Positions 34,460-46,500 of a stretch of 64,000 nt of DNA are shown here, one piece after another. The translations under genes and the position numbers were made by a program. Source of the stretch: Elgaria multicarinata webbii. Taxonomy: Eukaryota > Chordata > Lepidosauria > Squamata > Anguidae. Positions within the stretch are counted from its first letter, which is position 1, and every line of letters begins with the position of its first letter. The notes beneath the pieces are model-generated. The model searched no databases, was not told the DNA's origin, and worked only from the letters and a program-made list of their open reading frames with translations. The DNA is taken from contig NC_086172.1 of assembly GCF_023053635.1 (NCBI RefSeq), positions 121,619,681 to 121,683,680 of the forward strand, read 5' to 3'.

Positions 34460-37346
34460 GGAGTAGTGTGTTAATGTGTGGCCCTACTTTGCCAAAGGGG
34501 GCTAGCCATGGGCTCCTTCCCACCCGGTGGCTCAGTCTAGACTCTTCTTTTTTAAAAAATAAAACACCCTCCAGAGATAAAAGGTGAAATGGTTGAATCT
34601 CTTTCTGGCCCACCAGTCACTAACTGAAGGGTGTTTTGCTCTTGCCAGTCTTTCTCGAGGAGAAGCAAGCGCTGTCCTTGCTGCAGCGCTCACGCCGATA
34701 CAACAAGGGATTCATGGAAGAGTTGCGCTCAGGCAACCTAGAACGGGAGTGTCTGGAGGAAATCTGCAGCTATGAGGAAGCCCGCGAAACCTTTGAGTCT
34801 GATATCCAAACAGTATGTATCCCCGCGTGCTCCAGAGGCAGGGCTGGCCATTCCTAGTGTCAAGGGTTCAACTACCCACGTGAAGTTTGTTCCCAGTTCT
34901 TGGAGAAAGATGTTTCTGTTGAGGTCATGCAGCAGTGACTCTGGAGCTATTGGCCTCTCACCAAAGCAGTGGATTGAATTTGGGACAGCAGCAAACTCAG
35001 GGCTGAGTCGCCTCTTCTTTCTTATTGATGTTCCATACAGGGCCATCTCACGGTATTTTGGAGCCCTGGGTGAGGTGCACCCCCCACAATCTATTGAATA
35101 TCTGCATCAAAATCTAAATACCGTTATAGGGTGACCATATGGAAAAGAGGAAGGGCTCCTGAATCTTTAACAGTTGTATTGAAAAGGGAATTTCAGCAGG
35201 TGTCATTTGTATATATGGGGAAGGAAAGGAAAGGAACCTCTCGTGCAAGCACTGAGTCATTACTGACTCTTGGAGTTGACGTTTTCTTGGTAGGCCTTAT
35301 AGCGGGGTGGTTTGCCATTGCCTTCCCCGGCCGTTATTACCTTTCCCCCAGCTAACTGGGTACTCATTTTACCAACTTCAGGAGGATGGAAGGCTGAGTT
35401 GACCCGAGCCGGCTGCCTGAAACCAGCTTCCGCTGGGATCGAACTCAGGCCGTGGGGAGAGTTTCAGCTGCAGAAACTGCTGCTTTACCACTCTGCACCA
35501 CACGAGGCTCATATATGGGGACCCTGGTGAAATTTCTTCTTCATCACAACAGTTAAAGCTGCAGGTGCCTTGCTCTCTTTTAAATCTGGTCACTCTAGTA
35601 TAGAACTGTTGTGATGAAGAGGGAATTTCTCCAGGTTCTCCATATATACAAATGACACCTGCTGAAATTCCCTTTTCTATGCAACTGTTAAAGATACAGG
35701 ATCTCTGTCCTCCTTTTCATATGGTCACCCTATATACATCAAAATACATGCATAAAAATAAGTGATGAATGCTCCCTGCCCAGTGCACGCACACTGGTGT
35801 GTAGAGTCACATTTCGTGACATTTGGAAGCCTACACAACAGTGAGAGAACAATCTACAGACCTAGGAATTTGACAGCACTAACGCAGAAGAGAAGTACTT
35901 TAAGCATGTGGTGAGTTTTGCTCACTGCTGGTCTGTCTTGTCTTTCCTGCTTCTGGTAGACCCACTGATGACTTCAAAGGGTACAAGGCAGTAGAGGCTG
36001 GTGGCTCTGATTTCAGTGGGACACTCTGGGTTTCCATCAGAACTCTAAAGGAACTATCCAAACTTGGGTGGCTCCTTTAGAATTCTGGCTAGTTCTGACT
36101 GAATCCCGGAACGGATCTACTGCCCCACTGTCATCGGAGCCACCAGGCTCTACTGAAACAAGGGCTTATCAGTAAATGGAACTGTGAGTATCTAAGATAC
36201 TCCACTCCACTTCTGGAGCAGTGGGAGGAGTTGTGCAAAAGTAGGCAGGGCTCCTGCACCCTTAGTAGCTACGTAGAAAAGAGAATTTCAGGCAGGAGTT
36301 GAAGGTACACCTGCTGAAATTCCCCTTTCCACACAGTGTTTACATCTGGCCTTGTTAGCTATGCCTAGATGCTTCACCAGATGTGTTGATGGGGTGGGGG
36401 AAGGATCTTGTGTCACTGTAAAGAGTTGCTACGAGACTTGAGATGTGCAGTGAGGAATTTCCCATGGTTAATGAGCTGAGACTGCTGTCCAATGTTTTAT
36501 TTCATTGCCACCAAGCAGGGATGTGAATTCGAGAGATGAGCAAGTGATGGGCCGAGAGGCTGAGCCCAAGATGGAGGAAGGGAGAGTGTCAGATGGTTGG
36601 TCTGCAAGACAAGTATCGCAGGGTTCCCTCTAGGTGGCAGCCATGGCGGCTGCCTTGTTGACGTAACTGGAGAGCCAGCCCTGTGCTCATGCCCCAGTCT
36701 CCCTCCTAGGAGCTCTGAGGGCTCTCTCATCTAGGCCGGGTACGTGGCCAGGCCTGCCTAGCACAAGAGATAGAACTGCATCATTGGACCTCAGACCATT
36801 CTCTCTCGCCATCCTTCTAAATGGGCGCTTTTGTTTTGCAGAATCTATTTTGGACAAAATACACAGGTACGTTGCTGCTCCTCGGCCCTTCGAGTCCAAC
36901 CCTTGGCCATCTAGCAGAGCCAGCCCTATCATTCAGCTGAACAAGGCGGCTACATCAGGCAGCAGATTTGGGCATCACAGAAGGGCAGCAAATTGCTAGT
37001 GAACTAGTTTGTTGTTGTGTTTTTACTGTCAGGGAAGTGGGGGAATGTGCTTGCGGAATGTTCTGTCTCAGGTGCCAAAATAATTTGTCTGGCTTTGGGT
37101 ACCATGCATGCACACCAACATGGCTGGGCGGGGGGGGGGGGCACCATTGGCTGCCCTGCCGATTAGACTTTGGGGGCATTTCCATGCTGCCAGTGTTGAT
37201 GCGCCCTGACTATTGCCTGGATGTTTCTCTCTGCACAGGATTAAACCCTCCACCACTCCACCATCCCTTGTTATTAGCCTATCTCTCAGTAACAGAATCC
37301 TATTCAATCCATAAATATGTCTATTCATACTGAGAAAGAAAGTTTG

Positions 37347-37388
<42 letters not shown>

Positions 37389-39092
37389 TAAAAAAATAAT
37401 TTCTTACCCGCCTCTCCGTTTGGATTGAGGCGGGGAACAACAATAAGTATAGAATACATACAACTGAATTAAAAGCATAATATACATTATTAAAACATCC
37501 TAAAAACATCCTAAAATCCCATTCGATAGGCCTGCCAGAATAGATCTGTCTTTATAGCTTTCTTAAATGCTAAAAGACTTTTAAGTTGACAAGTCTCCTC
37601 CAGCAGGCCATATTTCCTTCATTTGCTGATGCAGCAGAAGTACAGACCATTATTCCGTCCTCCTCTAGATAGCTATCTACAGTATCTTACTGATAAGTCT
37701 CAACTAATAGTTCGTTTCAAAGTGGGAAGCAGGGAAGCCAGAAGCTTTTTCCTAATTCAGCTTTGTCCAACATTTGTGCCTTTGGGGGCCAGAAAAGGGA
37801 GAGTTGCTGTACTGCACCCTTCCCCAACTGGCACCCTCCAGATAGGTTGGACTACAACTCCCATTATACTCAGCCAGCATGGCCATTGCTCTACAGCCTC
37901 GAAGTCCATTATAATGGACAACAGGGATATCCTATGGCTTGACTAGTGGGGAGGAAGTCTAGAGGGAAGATGGGGGGAAAGGCACTTGTACTCATAGGTA
38001 GGCTCCATCCATCTTCCCCACAGCACTTAGGGAAAGCCATGAGGAGAATGCTCAGGTTGCTTTTGACCTGATTGTTCTCTAGGTGTTATGAAGGAGCACA
38101 AGGTCCCTTTGAGCTGAATAATCTTCTTCTTCTTCTTCTAGCTTGCAGCGGTCAGAGGGAGTCCAGAGCAATTCTTGATGCCTGCCTAAACGGTAAGTGA
38201 TTTACAGAGGATCTGTGAGGCCTTGGTGACAATAAGCACAAAGAAGCTGTAGAGGAGCAGCGGGAAGGGTTACAAGCCAAAGCAGCCGTCGTCCCCTGAA
38301 TCCGCTGTGATATGTTGTGAATGTGGTCACAGTAAAAGGCAAATTCTAAATGTACTTGAGAGAAATTGATTGGGCACATTCAGTGAGGAGGAGGTCTTGC
38401 AGGATTCTCCGCTAAATTGGGGCACTGCAAGCATGTCATTTTAAGCAGATATGCATGGTGGACGTACTAACCCCATGTAACATGTGAGAGACACAAAACC
38501 CGCATTTTCAAAGACACAAGGGTTGCTATACAAAGTGTGTACATGTGGCAAGGAGCAAGAAACGATGTAAACTTAATGACCTGCCACGGTTTATTTTGCA
38601 CTTTGTTTCCTTTGAAAATGTGCTTTTAATGTGTTTTATTCTGTTTTTATTCTAATTTATTTTGTCCACCACTCTGAAATAAACTACACATAAACAGGCA
38701 TTTGTTTCCTGCAATGCGTGATGTGGTCCTAATATAGCCTATATAACCAACAAATTCCTTCTTAATCAATGGGGCTTCTTCACCCACCCACCCCAATGCT
38801 AGCCCTTACCCATGCCAAATTTCAGGTACTTAGGTTTCACAGTCATGGAGCTGTGGTGGTGATAAGTGGATGGTGAGACACACATATTCTTTATTATTAT
38901 ATACTTTTTATTGCTTGCCTTGGTTTTATGGGAACCTAGTAAGCTGAAGAACAGGATAAAAATATTTAAAATAAATATGTATGTCTGCTTGTAGGAATGT
39001 ATAAAGGTATGTGTATGGGTCAGTTGATCCTTGCATGTACATTGATTAATGGCTGCCTGAATGAATGGTCCATCCCAGATTCCAAGCATGCC

Positions 39093-39135
<43 letters not shown>

Positions 39136-40496
39136 AAAAATAATGCTTTTCAATGGAGCTAGTCAAAAATTTACAGATTACTTTTGTAATCTGGTACTTT
39201 TACAGGATATAATTCTTTGTATATTTTCAAATAAGGGACATACAAATTTATTTTAATCATACTTATTGTTTTACTGTTTTAGCTCAGACACATGACTGTG
39301 TCCAAGGCTTAGGACAAAATTACAGGGGAACGATTTCGGCTACCAAGTCGGGAATTGAATGCCAGTACTGGTCCAGCAAGTTTCCTCACAAGCCTGAGTA
39401 AGTTTGTTTGTTTGTTTGTTTATAAAAAAAGATTTCTACCTTAAGAAGCAGTTTGACAATTACAAAATATTGGTACAATTAAAGAGCGTTCACAGCCAAA
39501 ATAAAATAAATAAAACAGGATTATAGCTAGCAAGATTAAAATACACAGCAGAGGTTCAGAGGGGACAAACTAGCTTTAAAACTAGCTTTCTGTCCCTTTT
39601 AAGCCTTTGTCATGGTTTGCAAGCTCAAAATCAGTGGCCCCTGCCCATGTTTTTGCCACTGGCATATTGCTGAATTGTGGTTGTGCAGCAGCAGCAGGAG
39701 TTTGGTCCCCTGGAGGGTCAGAGGATGAAAACTGCCCCCCAGGCGCACACCCCTGTTGTACATAAATAAAAATAAAATAAGGAATTGGTTTCAACTACAG
39801 CAGTGGTGCTGATCTTCTCATTAAGCAACACACATTCCCTGGAAAGTGAGGGATGGTTAGGGATCAGTAATGGCAAAGCGTCAATGAAAGCGTGTGACCA
39901 ATTTTGGCCTGTAATGCCCAGATGCTTGTGGGGTTTGGTTGTGTCTTCTAAGAAGCATTCACAGTTCACGCAGAGCAAATGTGAAGTGGCTACTACATCG
40001 CATGGCGAAAAGCACAAATCTTTGAATAACCCCTTCCCTTCCCGGGAATCATCTGAAATTTGCTGATTTTCTATGCAAGATGTTGGGATTCCTCCAAAGA
40101 CTTGTTGATGTAAAAAGGGTTCCCTGAAGGCTGAAATTCTAAAAAGCACTGAGCTATAGGGTAGCAGAGGGGGCCTGTTCATGCTGGGGAAAATCTGAAA
40201 CCCATCTGTAGATATGTGTGCAGCCATCTTGCCTGCTTCTGCCATAGCTCTGGAGGAAGAAGGAGTGAGCAAGGCAGGAGTAGGCAATGGGGACGTCAGG
40301 TCCTCTTCCAGTTGGACTTCCCCTTGCCAAAGTTAACTGATGTCAACTGCCCTGTGGGAATGAATATTCGATGCTGGCTCCTGTTCCAATGCAGCTGGTT
40401 GTGTTGTTCAGTTCTGTGTTGTTGCATCTGTTGCAGTTTGTAAATATTGTAAGCCACTTTGAGAACACAAGTTGAAAAAGTGGAATATAATCCCTC

Positions 40497-40531
<35 letters not shown>

Positions 40532-43500
40532 GCAAGCAAGCAAGTGATCTGCGCATGCTGGGAAGCCATAGCCTGTCATAGCTTTTAAACATACATACAG
40601 TGTGAAATGCAGACATGCAATTGTCATATGTGGCCATCTGTGCGTGACCATCACACTTTTTGCTTACACAGAAAATGCTTCCCATGTAGAAAAAGCATCA
40701 ACCGCAGGGTGGCCCTTGGAGCCATGAATCCCTCAGCTCTGTAACTATAAAACTGATGGAACTGGTGGAATCTTCTGCTTTTTCCTATATATATGGCCCT
40801 CCTGTGTTGAAGCATGGTTTCTTTCAGGATCAACTCGACGACCCACCCAAATGCCAACCTCACAGAAAACTACTGTAGGAATCCAAACGACAACCCACTC
40901 GGGCCCTGGTGTTATACTCGTAATGCCGTAGTGCAAAAAGAAGAATGTGTCATTCCTGTGTGTGGTGAGTCTCAGTGTTAGTACTTCAGGTAAAGTTTGA
41001 TTGGGTCTCAGCCTTAAGTTATAGGAGTAGACAAACACAGTTTCCTCCTCTAAACCCAACTTAGATGTGATGAGGGAAAGGCACTCTGCATTTGATTCGA
41101 GGCACTCATTCATTATTAGATTTTTTTAGTATGGCACTAAACCTTGGCATTCAAAAATTGTGCTGGACCTTAGCTCAAGCTAAGACTGGAACCTGATCTA
41201 AAGTGGCCGTGGGAATGGAAAGCCCAGGCTGCAGGGAAGATGGCTTTCTGGTGCATCATGTTCAAGACTCTAGAAATGAAATTATGATGAATCAAGTGTA
41301 TTCCCAGGGGAGGGGGATGACATCTCTAGCTACGGTAGGCCTGTGGTCATAGCCTCAGCTCTAAACTTATGTGATGGCACTTGCAGCAGAGAAACCAGAC
41401 TGGGTGAATTAACGCTACATCACATTGCTTTCTCTTGAAACAGGAGCATCCTTTTCCTAATGGCCATGTTATCTTGCTCCCCCTTTTCAGGTGGGAACCA
41501 GACCACAGTTCCATTTTCTCCACGATCCCAACCACCAGACATATCCCCGCAGCAACCATGCATCCCTGATAATGGACTAATGTATACTGGGACCCTCTCT
41601 GTCACCCTCTCTGGGGCCCAGTGCTTGCCTTGGGCCTCAGAAGAACTAAGTCAGCTTGTCCATCGCAGAGACTTCCATTCAAACATACAACTGGTGGAAA
41701 ATTATTGCCGAAATCCTGATGGTGACGATGAAGGTGTTTGGTGCTACATCAACCATCCGAACATGACCACTGATTATTGTGACTTGAACTACTGTGGTGA
41801 GCAGTGGCCTGCAAGACATGGGGCTTCTATTTTTTAATGCTAAAACTACCGTATTTCTTCAATTCTAAGACGCACATTTTTCCCCATATAAACATCTCTA
41901 AAAATGGGGTGCGTCTTAGAATCAACGCTTTTTTCTGTCGGTGACACTGAAATTAGTGTGCGTCTTAGAATCGATGGCGTCTTAGAATCGAAGAAATATG
42001 GTAATGATGGGATGCTATCTCTGGAAAAGTCAGATATAGGCTTAAAGTCACGAATGCATGTTGGCTTTTCCTACAGGCTTTACAAAGATATGTTTGGTTT
42101 CTACCCGCCATGCTATGGTCTGAGCAATCTTAAGCACTGGGGGAGGGAAGGTAAGAGAGGTCCATGGCAGAGCCACCACAGCATGCTGAGCACTGCTGGC
42201 TCACAGTGAGTAAGGCAAGAATGGTGTGTGCTTGTGAGCTCCATCCAACGAGTGTTTTATTGCACGCTCGTTACTGGGCACTCACAGAGTTTGCTCAGGT
42301 CCCTCACATGGCGTCGTCTGCCTCCCGCCCCTTCTGGCCTTCCCTGCATGACAAAAAAACCCCTCGTTAAGTCCGATGGTTTTTAAAACTTGTAATCGCT
42401 GTTCTCTCCTGCTGTGTGCAGGAGAAGCAGCGCCATTAGAACAGCAGACTCAATGGGCCTCCTGCTCGTTCAGTACTTCCTCTTTTGAAAAGAGGAAGTA
42501 ACTGAGGAATGAAAACACGGGTGGAGAAGTGACGGTAGGGAGCGTGTTTCCCCCCAGTGTGATGGAGCTTTATGTGTGTGGTGGTGTTTTTCACTAGTTT
42601 CTTTGCCACCATTTGTTTTTAAAACTTTTCCTTCCCATTGAAACCAATTGTGGGTGGACAGAGGGGGGGAATTAACGACACCAGCTCAAGGGTTGGTCTA
42701 TTTGGGGATCTCAGGAGGAAGATGTTTGGAAAATGAGGGGGGCTTAGGATTCTGCAGATCCACAGCCTCCCCCAATATGCCCCTGGCATACCTGCCCTGC
42801 TGTGCCCTCTGCTGTCTGCCAAACATTGCAGGTGAGTCAGGAACAATACTGGAGCTTTCTGTCTGTGCCCCATGGACCTCCCTCTCCCTGCCCTCAAGGT
42901 GAGGGAAATCTAAAGCATCCTCCAGCCCCTTGCTGGGCTCCCAGGAAGCACAGGATTGCTCTCATGATGGCTTTTTCTCTTGGCCTCTTCCTTGGAAGCA
43001 GATCTAACTGCAGAACAGGATCAGGGGACTAACAGTGCAATCCTACACATGTCTACTCAGAAATAAGCCCCACTGGATTCAGTGAAATTCACTCCCAGGT
43101 AAGTGAGTATAGGATTACTGCCAGATTCTTTGCAAAATAAATTCCTTCTCTGTATTCTCCCCCCTGCCCCATTTATGTTTCAGAAAGTGAACTGAGTTAT
43201 GCAGATGATGTGGATGACGCGCAAAGAGCAGGCCGGACTACTGCTGTACAACATACGACCTTCTTTGATCCGAAGACATTTGGTGAAGGCGAAGCAGGTG
43301 AGAAACCAGGTCAAACCAAGAAATAGCAAAAGGAGATAATACTGAAACTGTCATATCTTCCTACAATGTATTGCGGAATAAAAGCACTAGTGTGGTTTCA
43401 CTTATTGCTGATGTTAGAATTGTCAGCTCTCCTACAGCAACTGCTCCTGTGTTTCTGCTTAGCATATCATAATTTTCCTGGCAGAGAGAGAAGCAAAATT

Positions 43501-46500
43501 ACCTGTTTAATTTTTGCATGGCAGGTTGCTGTCAATGGCACAAGTGTGGGAGTAGTTAAATGAGCTGGCAACTCTAGCTGAAGTATCAGCTTCATTTTGC
43601 TTCTAGATTGTAAGCCCCTCGGGGTAGAAGTTAATTACTGATTCCCTCTCATTATTTTCTTCTCTTTTTTGCTATTTTAAAAAGAAAAAAAATGAGGGTA
43701 AATCAGTCTTCTCTCCTCCTTCTCCTCCCCTTTGAGAAGAGAAACTGACACTGGGGCAACTTAGAATCAGATGCTGTTCATCACTAATCGCCCAGCTCAG
43801 ATCAACAGGAAGCAATAAAATGGGTTGTATTTACAAAGAGGCGGTATTACATTTAAAGGCATAAGAGCCCGTAAAAGCCTTAATAGCACTTTGAGGATTG
43901 TGTTCCAATTAGCCCTTCATGCTGATGGGCTGACCAGGGGGATGATCTCACCTGCAGACCCAACATGCCCTCAAAATCTGCTCTAGAGAATTGGGGAACC
44001 CTCCGGAACAGGTTGTGGGGGGAGCAGACGGGAGGAGAAATCCCATGGCGTGAGTAGAAATCTGCTCACAGGGTATTGGATTTCACCTTGTCTATATGCA
44101 CTGCTGAGGCTGGTGCTGCAAATGCATTTTATTACAAAAGAAATGCAACGTGCTAACAATAGCACCATGCGGATGCTCTGTAAAAAGCGAGTGAACAAAT
44201 GATAGCAAATCCAGAGAAAAGGGCTAGTGGAGAAGCAACCTTTGTTTTTCAGCAGTACTTTCATGCAGGTCTTTAATTACGCGCATGGCCCTATTCAGCC
44301 AGAGTTTCTCCATGTGGAGAACTTGCCCCATTTAAGATGTGGAGAAAATTGCCCCAGAGACAAAGTTTGCTCTTTTAGCTGGCACTTGGGTTTTTTTTAA
44401 AACAGTGCCAGAATTTAATTAACATATTAATAGTAATTAAGAAGTTAGTTAGCATTTGTGGCAGGAAGAGGGCCAAAAATATACTTTAACCTTATCCTTA
44501 AATGGTTTTTTAATCGTATTTTACTGTAAGTGTAGTTTTGTGTATATACCTTTGTTCGTATGTATTATATGTGGTGTAAAGATTTTGTGTTTGTGATGTT
44601 TAAAACAATATATATATATATAATCAAAAACAATGCCAGAAATCGCGGTCAAGGGCCAAAACCTCTGCCTTCAAATAATTATGCATATTATTGGAAATGT
44701 GGAGGGACCAAGAATACCAGGCAGTATAGCTCATAGTTAAAGTACTGATTTCGGACAAGTTCTCCATCCCCATCTTTTTCTAGCAGGAGAAAATATGGGC
44801 CGGGCCTTTATAAAGCCCACATTTGTGAACAGATGGATGGGGCTCTATTTCCAGATTGTGGTCTCCGTCCCCTGTTTGAGAAGAAGAAGATTACCGATAA
44901 ATCGGAGCATGAGCTAGAGGAATCTTACCTGGCAGGCCGAGTTGTGAAGGGTGAAAATGCTGAAGTAGGCAGCGCCCCATGGTAAGTGTTGCCACTGAGG
45001 GCTTGCTAACATTCCTTCTCATTCAGTGCTGGGGATTGCTGGCATTTGGGGGCTACACAAGTAGCACTGGCCAGTCCTTCTGACATGGCTGCCATACAAC
45101 AGAGGTGGTCGACTTGTGGCCCTCTAGATATTTGGGCCTACAATTCCCCTCACCATTGGCTCTGCTGCCCACCCAGGGAACCATATCAGGACTGGACTGG
45201 GCTGTTATCTGCAGCTTGTCCTCTGTGTCCTTGGGATGTTTTTGCTAAGCTACTGACACTGGGGACACTTCTCTTCCTCTCTCCCTACCCCACCCCTACC
45301 TCCTGCCCTGATTTTATCCTAGGCAAGTGATGCTGTTCAAGAGCAACCCCCAGGAACTGCTCTGTGGTGCCAGTCTCATCAGCAATCGCTGGATTCTGAC
45401 TGCTGCCCACTGCATCTTCTATCCACCCTGGGATAAGAATTTCACAACAGCAGACCTCCTTGTACGGATTGGCAAGCATAACAGGAAAACGTAAGAGCTC
45501 AGAAGGGAAATGATGAATCAATCCAAGTATGTATCAAACAGCCAGAGAGAGCAATCTGATGGTCCCTGGGAGAGCATTCCAGGGATCATAGGGTAGTTCA
45601 GAAAGACCCTTCTGAGGTCAGAGTCGGCGCTCCAACCTCAGAAGGGGGAGTCAAAGATCTGATCCCGCTCGCCTGCCCCCCACTTCTCCAAGAGGTAAAA
45701 AGTGCAGCACTTACCTGGGCCTAGCGGTGTAGTGCTTACTTGGATTTAGTTTCCTTTCTAGGGAAGTCTCTGGAGGTGGTTTGTAGTATTTGAATTTATT
45801 TACCTACTTGAGCACTGGTGAAGACACAGCATGAAACATGCCAACAGACAAGCAAATCTGCCCCAACTCAGATCTCCAGTGAGAAGCAGCTCCCCAAGAA
45901 GGATCTTTCTTTCTGCTTGCAGAACCCCAAAACTCTGTTCTCTATTGCACTCAGAAACTGCATCCTCTCTCCTTTATCCCTCTCCCAGGCATACATACAG
46001 ACCTAGGTGACCTCATCCTATGTTGCAGCTGGTGAAGGGAGATATGCCCCTGCCCCTTTCTCTGCTAATTCCCCCTCTATTCAGAGCATTCCAGCATGGC
46101 CCTATATCAAGAAATAATCATCTAACAGTTTTAATAGAGACACATCCCCTGAATATCCTGGATCACTAACCTGTTGTTTCCCCAACAAAAGGTGTGTCAG
46201 GTAACTTTGTTTTTGGCTATGAAGGGAATACCCAGCAGTATCTCCGGCTCCATTAATTGATCAATTTTTTAAAATGTATCCAAACGATGGGTGGTATACA
46301 AACATAAACAATTCAACCATCAATACAATAAAAACTAAACATCTTAACAATAAAATTGAGGTGCAATAAACAAAACTATTCAACTAACTAAAAACAGAGA
46401 AAGTAAATTTTAAATGCCTGGCCAAAGCAATGTCTTGCCCTGGGGCTGAAAAGAGCACAGTGCCAGCATCAGCTGTAGCTCCTTCAGGAGGGCATTCTAA

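Larger units (their letters stand above)
31367..34648. other. F2 intron 1
   Basis: It contains a tRNA-derived SINE (31702-31905), a CR1 end (32827-33520), an (AAT)n run (33987-34037), a palindromic MITE (34261-34394) and a (TG)n run (34404-34459). No exon. Confidence 0.7.
34813..36841. other. F2 intron 2
   Basis: It contains the nested SINE-in-MITE at 35125-35734 and a related half element at 36210-36350. The rest is unremarkable. Confidence 0.7.
41797..43183. other. F2 intron 7
   Basis: It holds the MITE at 41847-42003, a 34-nt near-perfect palindrome at 42471-42504 and a short repeat at 43030-43120. Confidence 0.65.

Noticed and set aside
33957-34613. 218-codon minus-strand ORF in F2 intron 1
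   Set aside because: It is made of HTHT and LLLL runs from (TG)n and (AAT)n microsatellites plus a MITE.
39718-40287. 189-codon minus-strand ORF in F2 intron 5
   Set aside because: No recognisable domain, splice context or composition; chance frame.
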